Assembly (NCBI GenBank): GCA_900548355.1
Contig: URKR01000037.1
Span: 1-16,460, forward strand
Source of the DNA: an uncultured Oscillospiraceae bacterium
Lineage (GTDB): Bacteria; Bacillota; Clostridia; Oscillospirales; Ruminococcaceae
Reading direction: 5' to 3'
Length of the DNA: 16,460 bases
In this document: positions 1 to 6,466 of the stretch, in pieces
How positions within the stretch are numbered: position 1 is the stretch's first letter
Layout of the letters: each line of letters starts with the position of its first letter
Program-made: the position numbers and the translations under genes
Notes under the pieces: generated by a model
The model's database searches: none
What the model was told of the DNA's origin: nothing
What the model saw: only the letters and a program-made list of their open reading frames with translations

Positions 1-330
1 GTCATGAATTTTGGGAATTCCCAAAAATCCAAGTATTTTTGGGAATGAACGATTGACGCTGCAGCGCTGAAAAGCGAGGTAATTCCCAAAAATAGGGTGT
101 GTCATGAATTTTGGGAATTCCCAAAAATCCAGCTATTTTTGGGAATGAACGATTGGCGTTGCAACGCTGAAAACTGAGTTAATTCCCAAAAATAGTGTGT
201 GTCATGAATTTTGGGAATTCCCAAAAATCCAAGTATTTTTGGGAATAAACGATTGACATTGCAGCGATGAAAAGCGAGGGAATTCCCAAAAATAGAGGGG
301 GTGTCATGATTTTTGGGAATTGCGGGAAGG
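1..330. repeat. Tandem array of 100-bp palindrome-rich repeats (3 copies plus a partial fourth)
   Basis: Units start at 1, 101, 201 and 303. Copies 1 and 2 differ at about 9 of 100 positions by eye; the fourth copy decays after roughly 18 bases. Each unit holds the perfect palindrome TTTTGGGAATTCCCAAAA (9-26 in copy 1), a hairpin with arms ATTCCCAAAAAT (17-28) and ATTTTTGGGAAT (35-46) around a 6-nt loop, and a further ATTCCCAAAAAT (82-93). The central 10-mer CGCTGCAGCG (57-66) is also palindromic, and in copy 2 it is CGTTGCAACG (157-166). No convincing coding sequence is seen here. The array lies downstream of the minus-strand operon ending at 355 and may continue left of the window. Its function is unknown: dispersed repeat, protein-binding array or transcript-end structure are all possible. 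Confidence 0.9.
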
Positions 331-354
331 CCCGGCAAAATGGCGGTCGCCCTC

Positions 355-888
355 TCACCCCGTTCCCCCGAACAAGCTGCCGAGGTTTGATAGCCAGCCG
401 GAAATCCGCTCGGTTTGGGTTTGCAGGGCTTCGACCGAATCCATCACGCCGGGCAGCTTCTGCAGTACCTCGTTCAGCGCGTCCACATCGATCTGAGAAA
501 GCTGATCGACCAGGTCGGGCAGCGTCTGCATCATCTCGTCGAGCTCGGCGCTGTCCAGCGTGGCCAGGCTACTTTGCAGGGTGGCGGCCAGCTCGTTGAC
601 CTGGGCGCTGGCCTGCAAAATCCGGTCGTAGGCGATCCGGCTGTAGTACAGCAGCACCCCCGCCAGCACAGCAAAGGCCGCCAGCACCACAATGTTCAGG
701 ATCAGCCTCTGCCGCTGGCTGCGCAAAAGCCGGCGGTTCTGGGCGTCCTGCAGTTCCAGCTGCGCCTCAATGCGGTCAAGCTGGCGCTTGAGGTCGGCGA
801 TATCCACCTTGCCGTCGCCGGTCTCGTCGTCGCCGGCCTGCAGCTGCTGTATCCGCGCCTGCAGCGCGCGGTCATCAGGGATTTGCAT
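355..888 (-). CDS. Small single-pass membrane protein with coiled coils, third gene of the two-component operon
   Basis: The 177-residue product is not a family I recognise. Residues 1-60 are hydrophilic and helical, with a probable coiled coil at about 30-60. A single transmembrane helix spans about 62-82, and the rest is a Leu/Asp/Gln-rich helical domain ending in a Gly-rich tail. The ATG at 888 has a good ribosome binding site (AAGGAGGA on the minus strand, around 893-900). The gene starts 24 bp after the stop of the sensor kinase, so the three genes are very likely co-transcribed. By inference it may sense, modulate or be a target of the kinase at the membrane; nothing in the sequence proves this. 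No signal-peptidase site is evident. Existence of the gene is well supported; function is unknown. Confidence 0.8.
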   Translation of the reverse strand: MQIPDDRALQARIQQLQAGDDETGDGKVDIADLKRQLDRIEAQLELQDAQNRRLLRSQRQRLILNIVVLAAFAVLAGVLLYYSRIAYDRILQASAQVNELAATLQSSLATLDSAELDEMMQTLPDLVDQLSQIDVDALNEVLQKLPGVMDSVEALQTQTERISGWLSNLGSLFGGTG

Positions 889-912
889 AGCGTCCTCCTT
901 CGCGTATCCGGG

Positions 913-2457
913 TTATGGCGCCTGTGGGCCGGGCGCCTTCGCCTCAAACCAGAAGACCGAACCCTTGCCCGCCTCGCTCTGCACGCCGAAGGCGAAGCCG
1001 TGCTGCTGCAAGATCGCCTTGGTGATCGAAAGGCCCAGGCCGGTGCCGGTTTTGCCGGCGTCCTTGCGGGAACGGTAGTACCTGTCAAAGATATACGGCA
1101 GATCCTCGGGCGAGATGCCGGGGCCGTGGTCTTCGACCTCCACCCGGCAGCCGCCTGCCTGCGGGATGCACCGCAGGATAAACACGCCGTCCTCCCCAAT
1201 GTGGTGGGTCGCGTTGCCAAGCAGGTTGTGCAGCACGCGTTCCAGCATTGCGGGGTCGGCCCGCACGGGGCACTCGTGGTCGGCTTCGAGGCGCATCGTC
1301 CAGCCGTTCTGGTCGCAGACGGCGTCGTACCGGCCGGCCACCTCAAAGCAGAGCGCGCTCATATCAAAATCGACAAGGTTCGGCTTTTCGGCCCCGCTCT
1401 GCACCTTGCTGAGCTCCATCACGCTGTTGACCAGCGCCGAAAGCCGGTCGGTCTCGTCCACAATGATGTTGCACTGCTCGGTGCGGCGGGTTTCGTCGGC
1501 GCCGGTCAGGTCGCGCACCGTCTCGGCATAGCCTTTGATCAGGGTCAGCGGGGTGCGCAGGTCGTGGCTGACGTTGGCCAGCAGGTCTTTCTGCAATTTG
1601 GCCGAGCGCTGCACCTCGGTGGCCATGTGGTTGAACTCCTGCGCCAGCAGGCCAAGCTCGTCGTTGCGGCGCACATCCACCTGCACGTCATAGTTGCCGG
1701 CGGCCATCTGGCGCGCGCCGGCCGAAAGCTGCCGCATCGGCTGGGTGAACCACCGGCTGAACAGCAGCGCCGCGATCATGTTCAGCCCAAACAGCAAAAG
1801 CGCAATCGGCGGCAGCACGCCGCGCAGCACGGCGGCGGCCGTATCGATCTGGGCCAAACTCGTCGAAACAATCACGGCATACTCGCCGTCGGCGGTCAGC
1901 CGGCCCACCACCATCTGCAGGTTCCCGCCGGAGGAAACCGTCTCCTCCACGCTGCCCTGCAAAAACACCATGCCGCGCAGCCGCACAATCTCGGCGGTGT
2001 CCACATTCATTTTGCCCTCCCCGCCGAAGGCCGAAACACTCTCGTGCAGCACGCAGGGGTACAGGCTTTCCAGGTTGCGCACGCTGCGCAGCGTCGAATC
2101 GCTGATGTCCAGGCAGCAGTTTTCCAGGTCCAGCCGCCCGTCGGACACGGAGTTCAAAAAGTCGGCCCAGAAACTGTCGTTGAGGAACAGCCCCGTCAGC
2201 GTCCGCTGCGAAATGGGGGCGTCGCTTGCGTCAATCATCGCCACCACCCGCTCGGCCTTGGTCTTTAGGCTGGCGCGGATGTTGCGGTGGTACATCGGTT
2301 CCAGCCAGTAGGTGATCAGCGCCCAGACCAGCGTCAGCGTCAGCAGCGTGACCAGCCCCAAAAACACAATCAGCTGCCTGCGCACCCCCATGCCGGACAG
2401 CCCGCGCCGGCGCCGCGCAGGGGCGCCGCGTGCCGGCAGGTTGCGCTCAGTGGACAT
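913..2457 (-). CDS. Membrane sensor histidine kinase (HAMP-HisKA-HATPase)
   Basis: The 514-residue product autophosphorylates on His and passes phosphate to the adjacent regulator. Transmembrane helix 1 is at about 27-52 and helix 2 at about 213-234, enclosing an extracellular sensor region of about 160 residues with three cysteines (114, 115, 135). A HAMP linker (about 235-287) leads to HisKA with the H-box SHDLRTP (His298). The catalytic domain shows an N-box (NLLGNATHH, 411-419), G1 (DHGPGIS), an F-box (YIFDRYY) and G2 (GTGLGLS, 471-477). All key residues are present. The ATG at 2457 overlaps the regulator's stop by 11 bp, suggesting translational coupling; an in-frame TTG at 2466 would add three residues. 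There is no strong Shine-Dalgarno sequence of its own. The ligand cannot be predicted. Confidence 0.93.
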   Translation of the reverse strand: MSTERNLPARGAPARRRRGLSGMGVRRQLIVFLGLVTLLTLTLVWALITYWLEPMYHRNIRASLKTKAERVVAMIDASDAPISQRTLTGLFLNDSFWADFLNSVSDGRLDLENCCLDISDSTLRSVRNLESLYPCVLHESVSAFGGEGKMNVDTAEIVRLRGMVFLQGSVEETVSSGGNLQMVVGRLTADGEYAVIVSTSLAQIDTAAAVLRGVLPPIALLLFGLNMIAALLFSRWFTQPMRQLSAGARQMAAGNYDVQVDVRRNDELGLLAQEFNHMATEVQRSAKLQKDLLANVSHDLRTPLTLIKGYAETVRDLTGADETRRTEQCNIIVDETDRLSALVNSVMELSKVQSGAEKPNLVDFDMSALCFEVAGRYDAVCDQNGWTMRLEADHECPVRADPAMLERVLHNLLGNATHHIGEDGVFILRCIPQAGGCRVEVEDHGPGISPEDLPYIFDRYYRSRKDAGKTGTGLGLSITKAILQQHGFAFGVQSEAGKGSVFWFEAKAPGPQAP

Positions 2458-3130
2458 CGGGGTCAAACTTGTACCCGATGCCCCAGACCGTCACGATATA
2501 GGCCCGGCAGGGCCCCAGATGGCCGCGCAGCATCTTGATGTGGGTATCCACGGTGCGGTCCTCGCCGTAATAGTCGTAGTTCCACACCTTCTGCAGGATC
2601 TTTTCACGCGAAAGGGCAATGCCCTTGTTCTGCACCAAAAAGACCAGCAGGTCAAACTCTTTCGGGGTCAGCGGGGCTTCCTGGCCGGCCACCCGCACGC
2701 TGTGGCTGGCGGTATCAATGACCAGTTCGCCAAAGGTATACATCCCGCCGGCTTCGCCCTGGGCCGGCATCGTGCGGGCCAGCACGGCCTTCACCCGGGC
2801 CACCAGCTCCCGCGGGGAGAACGGCTTGACCACATAGTCGTCGGCCCCGCCTTCCAGCCCGGCCAGCTTGTCATATTCCTCGCTGCGGGCGGTCAGCATA
2901 ATGACAGGGGTGCTCAGCTTGCGGCTGCGCATCTCCCGCAGGCAGGTCATGCCGTCCATAAACGGCATCATAATGTCCAGGATGACAAGGTCCACGCCGC
3001 CTTTGGCCAGCACGGCCAGCGCCTGGGCGCCGTCGCCGGCTTCCTCACAGGTGTAGCCCGCATGCAGCAGATGCTCGCGGATCAAATCGCGAATGCGGGG
3101 TTCGTCGTCCACAATCAGGATTTTCGCCAT
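2447..3130 (-). CDS. OmpR/PhoB-family response regulator
   Basis: The 227-residue product is a DNA-binding response regulator. The receiver domain has the acidic pair (VDDE, residues 7-10), phosphoacceptor Asp52 (VILDIMMP), Thr80 and Lys102 (VKPFSP). A C-terminal winged helix follows, with the typical LTPKEFDLL and RTVDTHIKMLR segments and the final GIGYKF. I chose the ATG at 3130 because the family starts with MAKILIVDDE and GGAGGT lies just upstream on the minus strand. An upstream in-frame start at 3202 would add 24 residues unlike any receiver domain. It is first in the operon with the kinase and the coiled-coil protein. Residues for phosphotransfer and DNA binding look intact. Confidence 0.95.
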   Translation of the reverse strand: MAKILIVDDEPRIRDLIREHLLHAGYTCEEAGDGAQALAVLAKGGVDLVILDIMMPFMDGMTCLREMRSRKLSTPVIMLTARSEEYDKLAGLEGGADDYVVKPFSPRELVARVKAVLARTMPAQGEAGGMYTFGELVIDTASHSVRVAGQEAPLTPKEFDLLVFLVQNKGIALSREKILQKVWNYDYYGEDRTVDTHIKMLRGHLGPCRAYIVTVWGIGYKFDPDVH

Positions 3131-3343
3131 GTTCACTACCTCCAAACCGGGCGGCACGGCAGGCCGCGCCGCCTGTATGATACCATAATACCCCCCAAGC
3201 ATGGGGGATTTGTGAAAGTTTTCTTAAAAATCCGCACAGAATCCCCGCAAAACCCCGCCCCGCCCCGCGCTACTGACCCCCGCATACCCGCGCAGCCCCC
3301 CGCATATCCTTGCGTAGAGAAATAGCAGGGGAGGGGCTGCGCT
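3131..3343. other. Divergent intergenic region between the regulator operon and the DUF4830-like gene
   Basis: This 213-bp spacer must carry the promoters for both divergent genes. The minus strand contains A/T-rich -10-like words (TATTAT, TATCAT) around 3178-3190, without a convincing -35. A short inverted repeat, CCCCC-6-GGGGG, sits at 3192-3207 and could be a weak operator or hairpin. From about 3240 the plus strand is strikingly C-rich and purine-poor. No definite promoter can be called. Confidence 0.4.
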
Positions 3344-3907
3344 ATGTTTTTGTTTACCGTTTCAAAACCCAGGCTGCGCCAGGCGGGGGCGCTGGCGCTG
3401 TGCGCGGTGTGCCTGGCCGGCAGCGTGAGCGCCGCCGTGCATTTTGCCGCCGGCAGCGTGCCGGCCCAGGCCACGGCCACCCCGGCGGCCGGCACCGCCA
3501 TCGCCACCACCCAGGATATCGCCACCTATTTTGCCGGTTTCGGCTTTGAGGTGGACCTTTCCAGCGCCGCCGTCGATGAGGTCAAGGTCCCCAGACAGTG
3601 GGACGACAGCTTTGCCGCCTTCAACCAGGTGCTCGGCGAAAGCGGGCTTTCCCTGGCCGATTACAAGGGCAAAACGGTGGAAAAGTGGACCGCGCTCTGC
3701 CCCGCGCTTTCGGACGGCGAAACCGACACCTACTGCGTGCTGCTGGTCTTCAAAACCCGGCCGGTGGGGGCCTATCTGCTTGAAAAACCCTCCGGCGCCG
3801 TGACCGGCCTGGTTTCGGCCGCCGAAGCCCGGGCCACCGCCGCCGAAGCCGAAGCCGCCGCCGAAACCGCCGCGACCCTTGACGAAAGCGTCTTCCCAAC
3901 CGAATAA
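3344..3907 (+). CDS. Secreted or membrane-anchored DUF4830-like protein
   Basis: The 187-residue product has a basic start and a hydrophobic segment at about 13-37, acting as a signal peptide or anchor with no clear lipobox. An Ala/Thr-rich linker follows. Residues about 56-150 form a folded domain with the pattern YFAGFGFEVD, VKVPRQWDDSFAAFN and YKGKTVEKWT, which I recognise as resembling DUF4830, an uncharacterised extracytoplasmic domain of Firmicutes. The C-terminus is a low-complexity Ala/Glu run (about 158-182). A purine-rich ribosome binding site (AGGGGAGGGG, 3327-3336) precedes the ATG. The gene is divergent from the two-component operon and could be its target, but this is only positional. 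The domain match is from memory and not tested. Confidence 0.8.
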   Translation: MFLFTVSKPRLRQAGALALCAVCLAGSVSAAVHFAAGSVPAQATATPAAGTAIATTQDIATYFAGFGFEVDLSSAAVDEVKVPRQWDDSFAAFNQVLGESGLSLADYKGKTVEKWTALCPALSDGETDTYCVLLVFKTRPVGAYLLEKPSGAVTGLVSAAEARATAAEAEAAAETAATLDESVFPTE

Positions 3908-3916
3908 GAATACAAA

Positions 3917-3987
3917 GCGCCTGCGGCGCGATCTGGAAAGATGGCCGGAAACCAACCGGTTTTCTTTCCCAATCGCGCCGCAGGCGC
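3917..3987. terminator. Long bidirectional hairpin between convergent genes
   Basis: A perfect 16-bp stem (3917-3932 with 3972-3987, beginning GCGCCTGCGG) encloses a second stem (GGAAAG 3935-3940 with CTTTCC 3964-3969) and an inner AAACC/GGTTT hairpin. It lies between the stop at 3907 and the convergent stop at 4015, where a two-way terminator is expected. It lacks a long U-tract, so it may instead be a dispersed palindromic repeat that also blocks readthrough. Confidence 0.6.
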
Positions 3988-4013
3988 GCCTTATCTAAAT
4001 TCTAAACTCTCAA
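3981..4013 (+). repeat. Dispersed repeat end, copy 1 (CAGGCGCGCC / TCTAAACTCTC)
   Basis: CAGGCGCGCC (3981-3990) is followed by ATCTAAA and then TCTAAACTCTC (4001-4011). The same two words occur in the same order at 5608-5631, upstream of the YhfC-like gene. The two copies flank the symporter gene. Copy 1 has an extra ATTCTAAA duplication. The left part of this copy merges with the hairpin at 3917-3987. Confidence 0.6.
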
Positions 4014-4014
4014 C

Positions 4015-5373
4015 TCACAAAAGCCCCTGCAGCAAAATCACCACAATCAGCACCGGCAGGAAGAACTGGAAGTAGGGCTTGAGCCAGCGCGGCAGCTTCG
4101 GGCCTTTGCCGGTGTTGGCTTCGGCCAGATAGTTGTCAAAGCCCCAGCCCCAGCGGGTCACGCAGAACAAAAGGTAGATCAGGCTGCCGATCGGCAGCAG
4201 CAGGTTGCTGACAAGGAAATCCTCGCCGTCCAGCACCGTGCTGCCCGCCCCCAGAGGCTGAAACGCCGACCAGACGTTGTACCCCAGCACGCAGGGCAGG
4301 CTGGCCACCAGCATGAACACCCCGCCCAGCAGCGTCGATTTGCGGCGGCTGAGGCGGAACTGGTCTTCCAGGCAGGCCAGGATGTTTTCAAACACCGCAA
4401 TCACGGTGGTAAAGCTTGCAAAGGTCATGAACAGGAAGAACAGCGCCCCCCACAGCCGGCCGCCGGCCAGCCCGGCAAACACATTCGGCAGCGTGATGAA
4501 GATCAGGCTCGGGCCGCTGTCCGGGTTGACGCCGAAGGTGAAGCAGGCCGGGAAGATGATGAGCCCCGCGCTGATCGCCACAAAGGTATCCAGCACGCAG
4601 ATGCGGGCGGCCTCGCCGGGCAGCGTGAAGTCCCGCTTCATATAGCTGCCGAAGATCTCCATCGCGCCGATGCCAAGGCTTAAGGTGAAAAAGCTCTGGT
4701 TCATCGCGTTCATAATCACCTGGCCAATGCCAACCTCCGCCGCGCGGGAAACATCCGGCAGCAGATAGAAGGCCAGCCCTTCTCCCGCGCCGGGCAGGGT
4801 CAGGCTGTGCACGGCCAGCACAATAATCAGCACAAGCAGCGCGCCCATCATCCATTTGCCAACCCGCTCCAGCCCGTTGCGCAGCCCGAAGCTCGTCACC
4901 ACCAGGCCAAGTATCACGGTCAGGCAGGTCCAGAAGCCCATCTCAAGCGGATTGCTGAGCATCTCGTTGAAGGCGTTGCCGGCCGTCTCCGGCGTGGCCG
5001 AAGCAAACGCGCCGCTGATGTACTTGAAGCAGTAGTTCATCATCCAGCCGTTGACCGTCGTGTAGTACATCATCAGCAGGCAGCAGCCGATCAGGCAGGC
5101 CCAGCCGTGCCAGTGCCATTTGCTGCCCTTGGGTTCCAGCGCTTCATACGCTTTGCCGGCGCTGCCCTGGCCGGCGCGGCCCACGGCCAGCTCCATCGTG
5201 AGCACCGGTATGCCCATGCAGATCAAAAACAGCAGGTAAAACACGACGAACAGCCCGCCGCCGCTCTCGCCCGCAAGGGTTGGGAACCGCCAGACATTGC
5301 CGATGCCGATGGCGCACCCCGCGCTGACCAGGATGAACCCCAGGCGCGAGGCAAAGGTATCTCGTTTCTCCAC
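4015..5373 (-). CDS. Neurotransmitter:sodium symporter (NSS/SNF family) transporter
   Basis: The 452-residue polytopic membrane protein is an Na+-coupled transporter of amino acids or related amines. The family signature GIGNVWRFP is in transmembrane helix 1 (residues about 23-31), followed by the Gly-rich ESGGGLF segment. The unwound helix-6 region reads FFTLSLGIGAM, and a Ser/Thr-rich helix 8 (FMTFASFTT) is typical of Na+ binding. About 11-12 hydrophobic helices fit the length of bacterial LeuT-type members. The start is a GTG at 5373 with a strong AAGGAGGAA site about 7 nt upstream. The gene is monocistronic, with its own promoter at 5408-5436. The substrate cannot be assigned from sequence alone. 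Confidence 0.93.
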   Translation of the reverse strand: MEKRDTFASRLGFILVSAGCAIGIGNVWRFPTLAGESGGGLFVVFYLLFLICMGIPVLTMELAVGRAGQGSAGKAYEALEPKGSKWHWHGWACLIGCCLLMMYYTTVNGWMMNYCFKYISGAFASATPETAGNAFNEMLSNPLEMGFWTCLTVILGLVVTSFGLRNGLERVGKWMMGALLVLIIVLAVHSLTLPGAGEGLAFYLLPDVSRAAEVGIGQVIMNAMNQSFFTLSLGIGAMEIFGSYMKRDFTLPGEAARICVLDTFVAISAGLIIFPACFTFGVNPDSGPSLIFITLPNVFAGLAGGRLWGALFFLFMTFASFTTVIAVFENILACLEDQFRLSRRKSTLLGGVFMLVASLPCVLGYNVWSAFQPLGAGSTVLDGEDFLVSNLLLPIGSLIYLLFCVTRWGWGFDNYLAEANTGKGPKLPRWLKPYFQFFLPVLIVVILLQGLL

Positions 5374-5407
5374 AAAAATTCCTCCTTATTGGGTTACACC
5401 ATGCATA

Positions 5408-5436
5408 AGTATACGCCTGAACCGTCAGGAAGGCAA
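5408..5436 (-). promoter_or_regulatory. Sigma-A-type promoter of the sodium symporter gene
   Basis: On the minus strand, TTGCCT (5436-5431), a 17-bp spacer and TATACT (5413-5408) lie about 35 bp upstream of the GTG start. An inverted repeat, CCTGA-4-TCAGG (5416-5429), sits inside the spacer and could be an operator. Confidence 0.65.
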
Positions 5437-5482
5437 GACAAAAACCGGGCCTTTTCGCAAAACTTCGCAAAAATTCCCCGCC

Positions 5483-5512
5483 TTGACAGCCCGCCGTGGC
5501 CGGCACTATAAT
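5483..5512 (+). promoter_or_regulatory. Consensus sigma-A promoter of the protease-MBOAT-SGNH operon
   Basis: A perfect TTGACA (5483-5488), an 18-bp spacer and a perfect TATAAT (5507-5512) precede the operon. Transcription would begin near 5519, giving an untranslated leader of about 140 nt that contains the dispersed repeat at 5525-5631. It is divergent from the symporter promoter. Confidence 0.75.
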
Positions 5513-5524
5513 AGCTGCAATGAC

Positions 5525-5631
5525 GAGAGTTTAGAGTTACGATATGATGGAGCGCGCTGCGCGCAAAAAATGCGAAAGCCGCGCCCTCTGTTTCAAACAC
5601 GCGCCGACAGGCGCGCCGCATCTAAACTCTC
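5525..5631. repeat. Dispersed repeat with inverted ends in the operon leader, copy 2
   Basis: GAGAGTTTAGA (5525-5535) and its exact complement TCTAAACTCTC (5621-5631) bound a 107-bp GC-rich segment. Its right end, CAGGCGCGCC-2-ATCTAAA, matches 3981-3999. In the operon mRNA the ends can pair to form a long-range hairpin upstream of the first start codon. It resembles a MITE or a small dispersed palindromic element; family and copy number are unknown. Confidence 0.65.
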
Positions 5632-5659
5632 AAGTCTATCTGAAACTGAGGTGTCCGCC

Positions 5660-6463
5660 ATGACAACCACCGTTTTTTCCGCCGCTTCCTACCTGTGTGC
5701 GCTGTTCAGCATGCTGGTGGTGCTGGGGGTGCCCTGCGTGCTCGGCACGCTGGTCTGCCGCCGGCACAAAGGCGCCGGCCATGCCATCGTAATCGGCATC
5801 TTCTGCTTCATCATCGGGGCGTATCTGCTCGAACAGATCTTCCACAGCCTTGTCTTCGGCCTGTTTGGCGAAGCGCTGCGGGCAAACCCGCTGCTGTACG
5901 CCGTGTACGGCGGTCTGGCCGCCGGCGTGTTTGAGGAAACCGCCCGGCTGCTCGGCCTGCGCAGCCTCTGCAAAAAGGACGCCGCCCCCGCCATCGGCTT
6001 TGCCTACGGCATCGGCCACGGCGGGTTTGAGGCCATCCTCATCACCGGCATGGGCCTTGTCAACAACCTGATCGTCATGACGATGGTCAACGCCGGCCGG
6101 GCCGACAGCCTGCTTGCCGGCTATGAGGGCGACACGCTGGCCCAGGCGCAGCAGCAGCTGGCCGAAATGGCCGCCCTGCCTGCAACCGATTGGCTTGCCG
6201 CCGGGTTTGAGCGCTGCGCCGCCATTGTGCTGCACCTTTCGCTCTCGATGCTGATCTGGATGGTGGTGACACGGCGGCTGCCGCGCTGGGGTTACCCGCT
6301 TTCCATTGCGCTGCACGCCGTGGCCAACCTGCCGGCCGGCTTCTACCAGACCGGCGCGCTGCCGCTGTGGCCGACCGAAGCGCTGATCGTGCTGCTTTCG
6401 GCCGGGGCGGCCGTGCTGGTCTGGCAGCTGTACCGCCGCAGCCCCGCGCCGCGCGGGGCCTGA
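5660..6463 (+). CDS. YhfC-family intramembrane glutamic-type protease homologue
   Basis: The 267-residue protein has about seven hydrophobic helices. Conserved-looking motifs are FEETARLLG (Glu92-Glu93), GFAYGIGHGGFEA (His120, Glu124), FERCAAIVLHLS (Glu184, His192) and SIALHAVANLPAG (His219, Asn223). These match the YhfC family, which I relate to the CPBP/CAAX-protease fold, where Glu/His in membrane helices form the active site. The ATG at 5660 is chosen because the protein starts in the first membrane helix there; longer upstream reading runs through the promoter and repeat. The ribosome binding site is weak (GAGGTG, 5649-5654). Its stop is 3 bp before the MBOAT start, so the two are surely co-translated. 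The substrate is unknown. Confidence 0.85.
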   Translation: MTTTVFSAASYLCALFSMLVVLGVPCVLGTLVCRRHKGAGHAIVIGIFCFIIGAYLLEQIFHSLVFGLFGEALRANPLLYAVYGGLAAGVFEETARLLGLRSLCKKDAAPAIGFAYGIGHGGFEAILITGMGLVNNLIVMTMVNAGRADSLLAGYEGDTLAQAQQQLAEMAALPATDWLAAGFERCAAIVLHLSLSMLIWMVVTRRLPRWGYPLSIALHAVANLPAGFYQTGALPLWPTEALIVLLSAGAAVLVWQLYRRSPAPRGA

Positions 6464-6466
6464 GCC

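Noticed and set aside
1..330. CRISPR array
   Set aside because: The whole 100-bp unit is conserved, including the parts that would be spacers, and no cas genes are present.
415..2268. Long open frame on the plus strand opposite the sensor kinase
   Set aside because: It is antisense to a kinase with complete motifs; its His/Gln/Val-rich product looks like a high-GC codon-bias shadow.
3131..3202. Upstream extension of the response regulator
   Set aside because: The added residues do not resemble a receiver start, and the ribosome binding site sits at the inner ATG.
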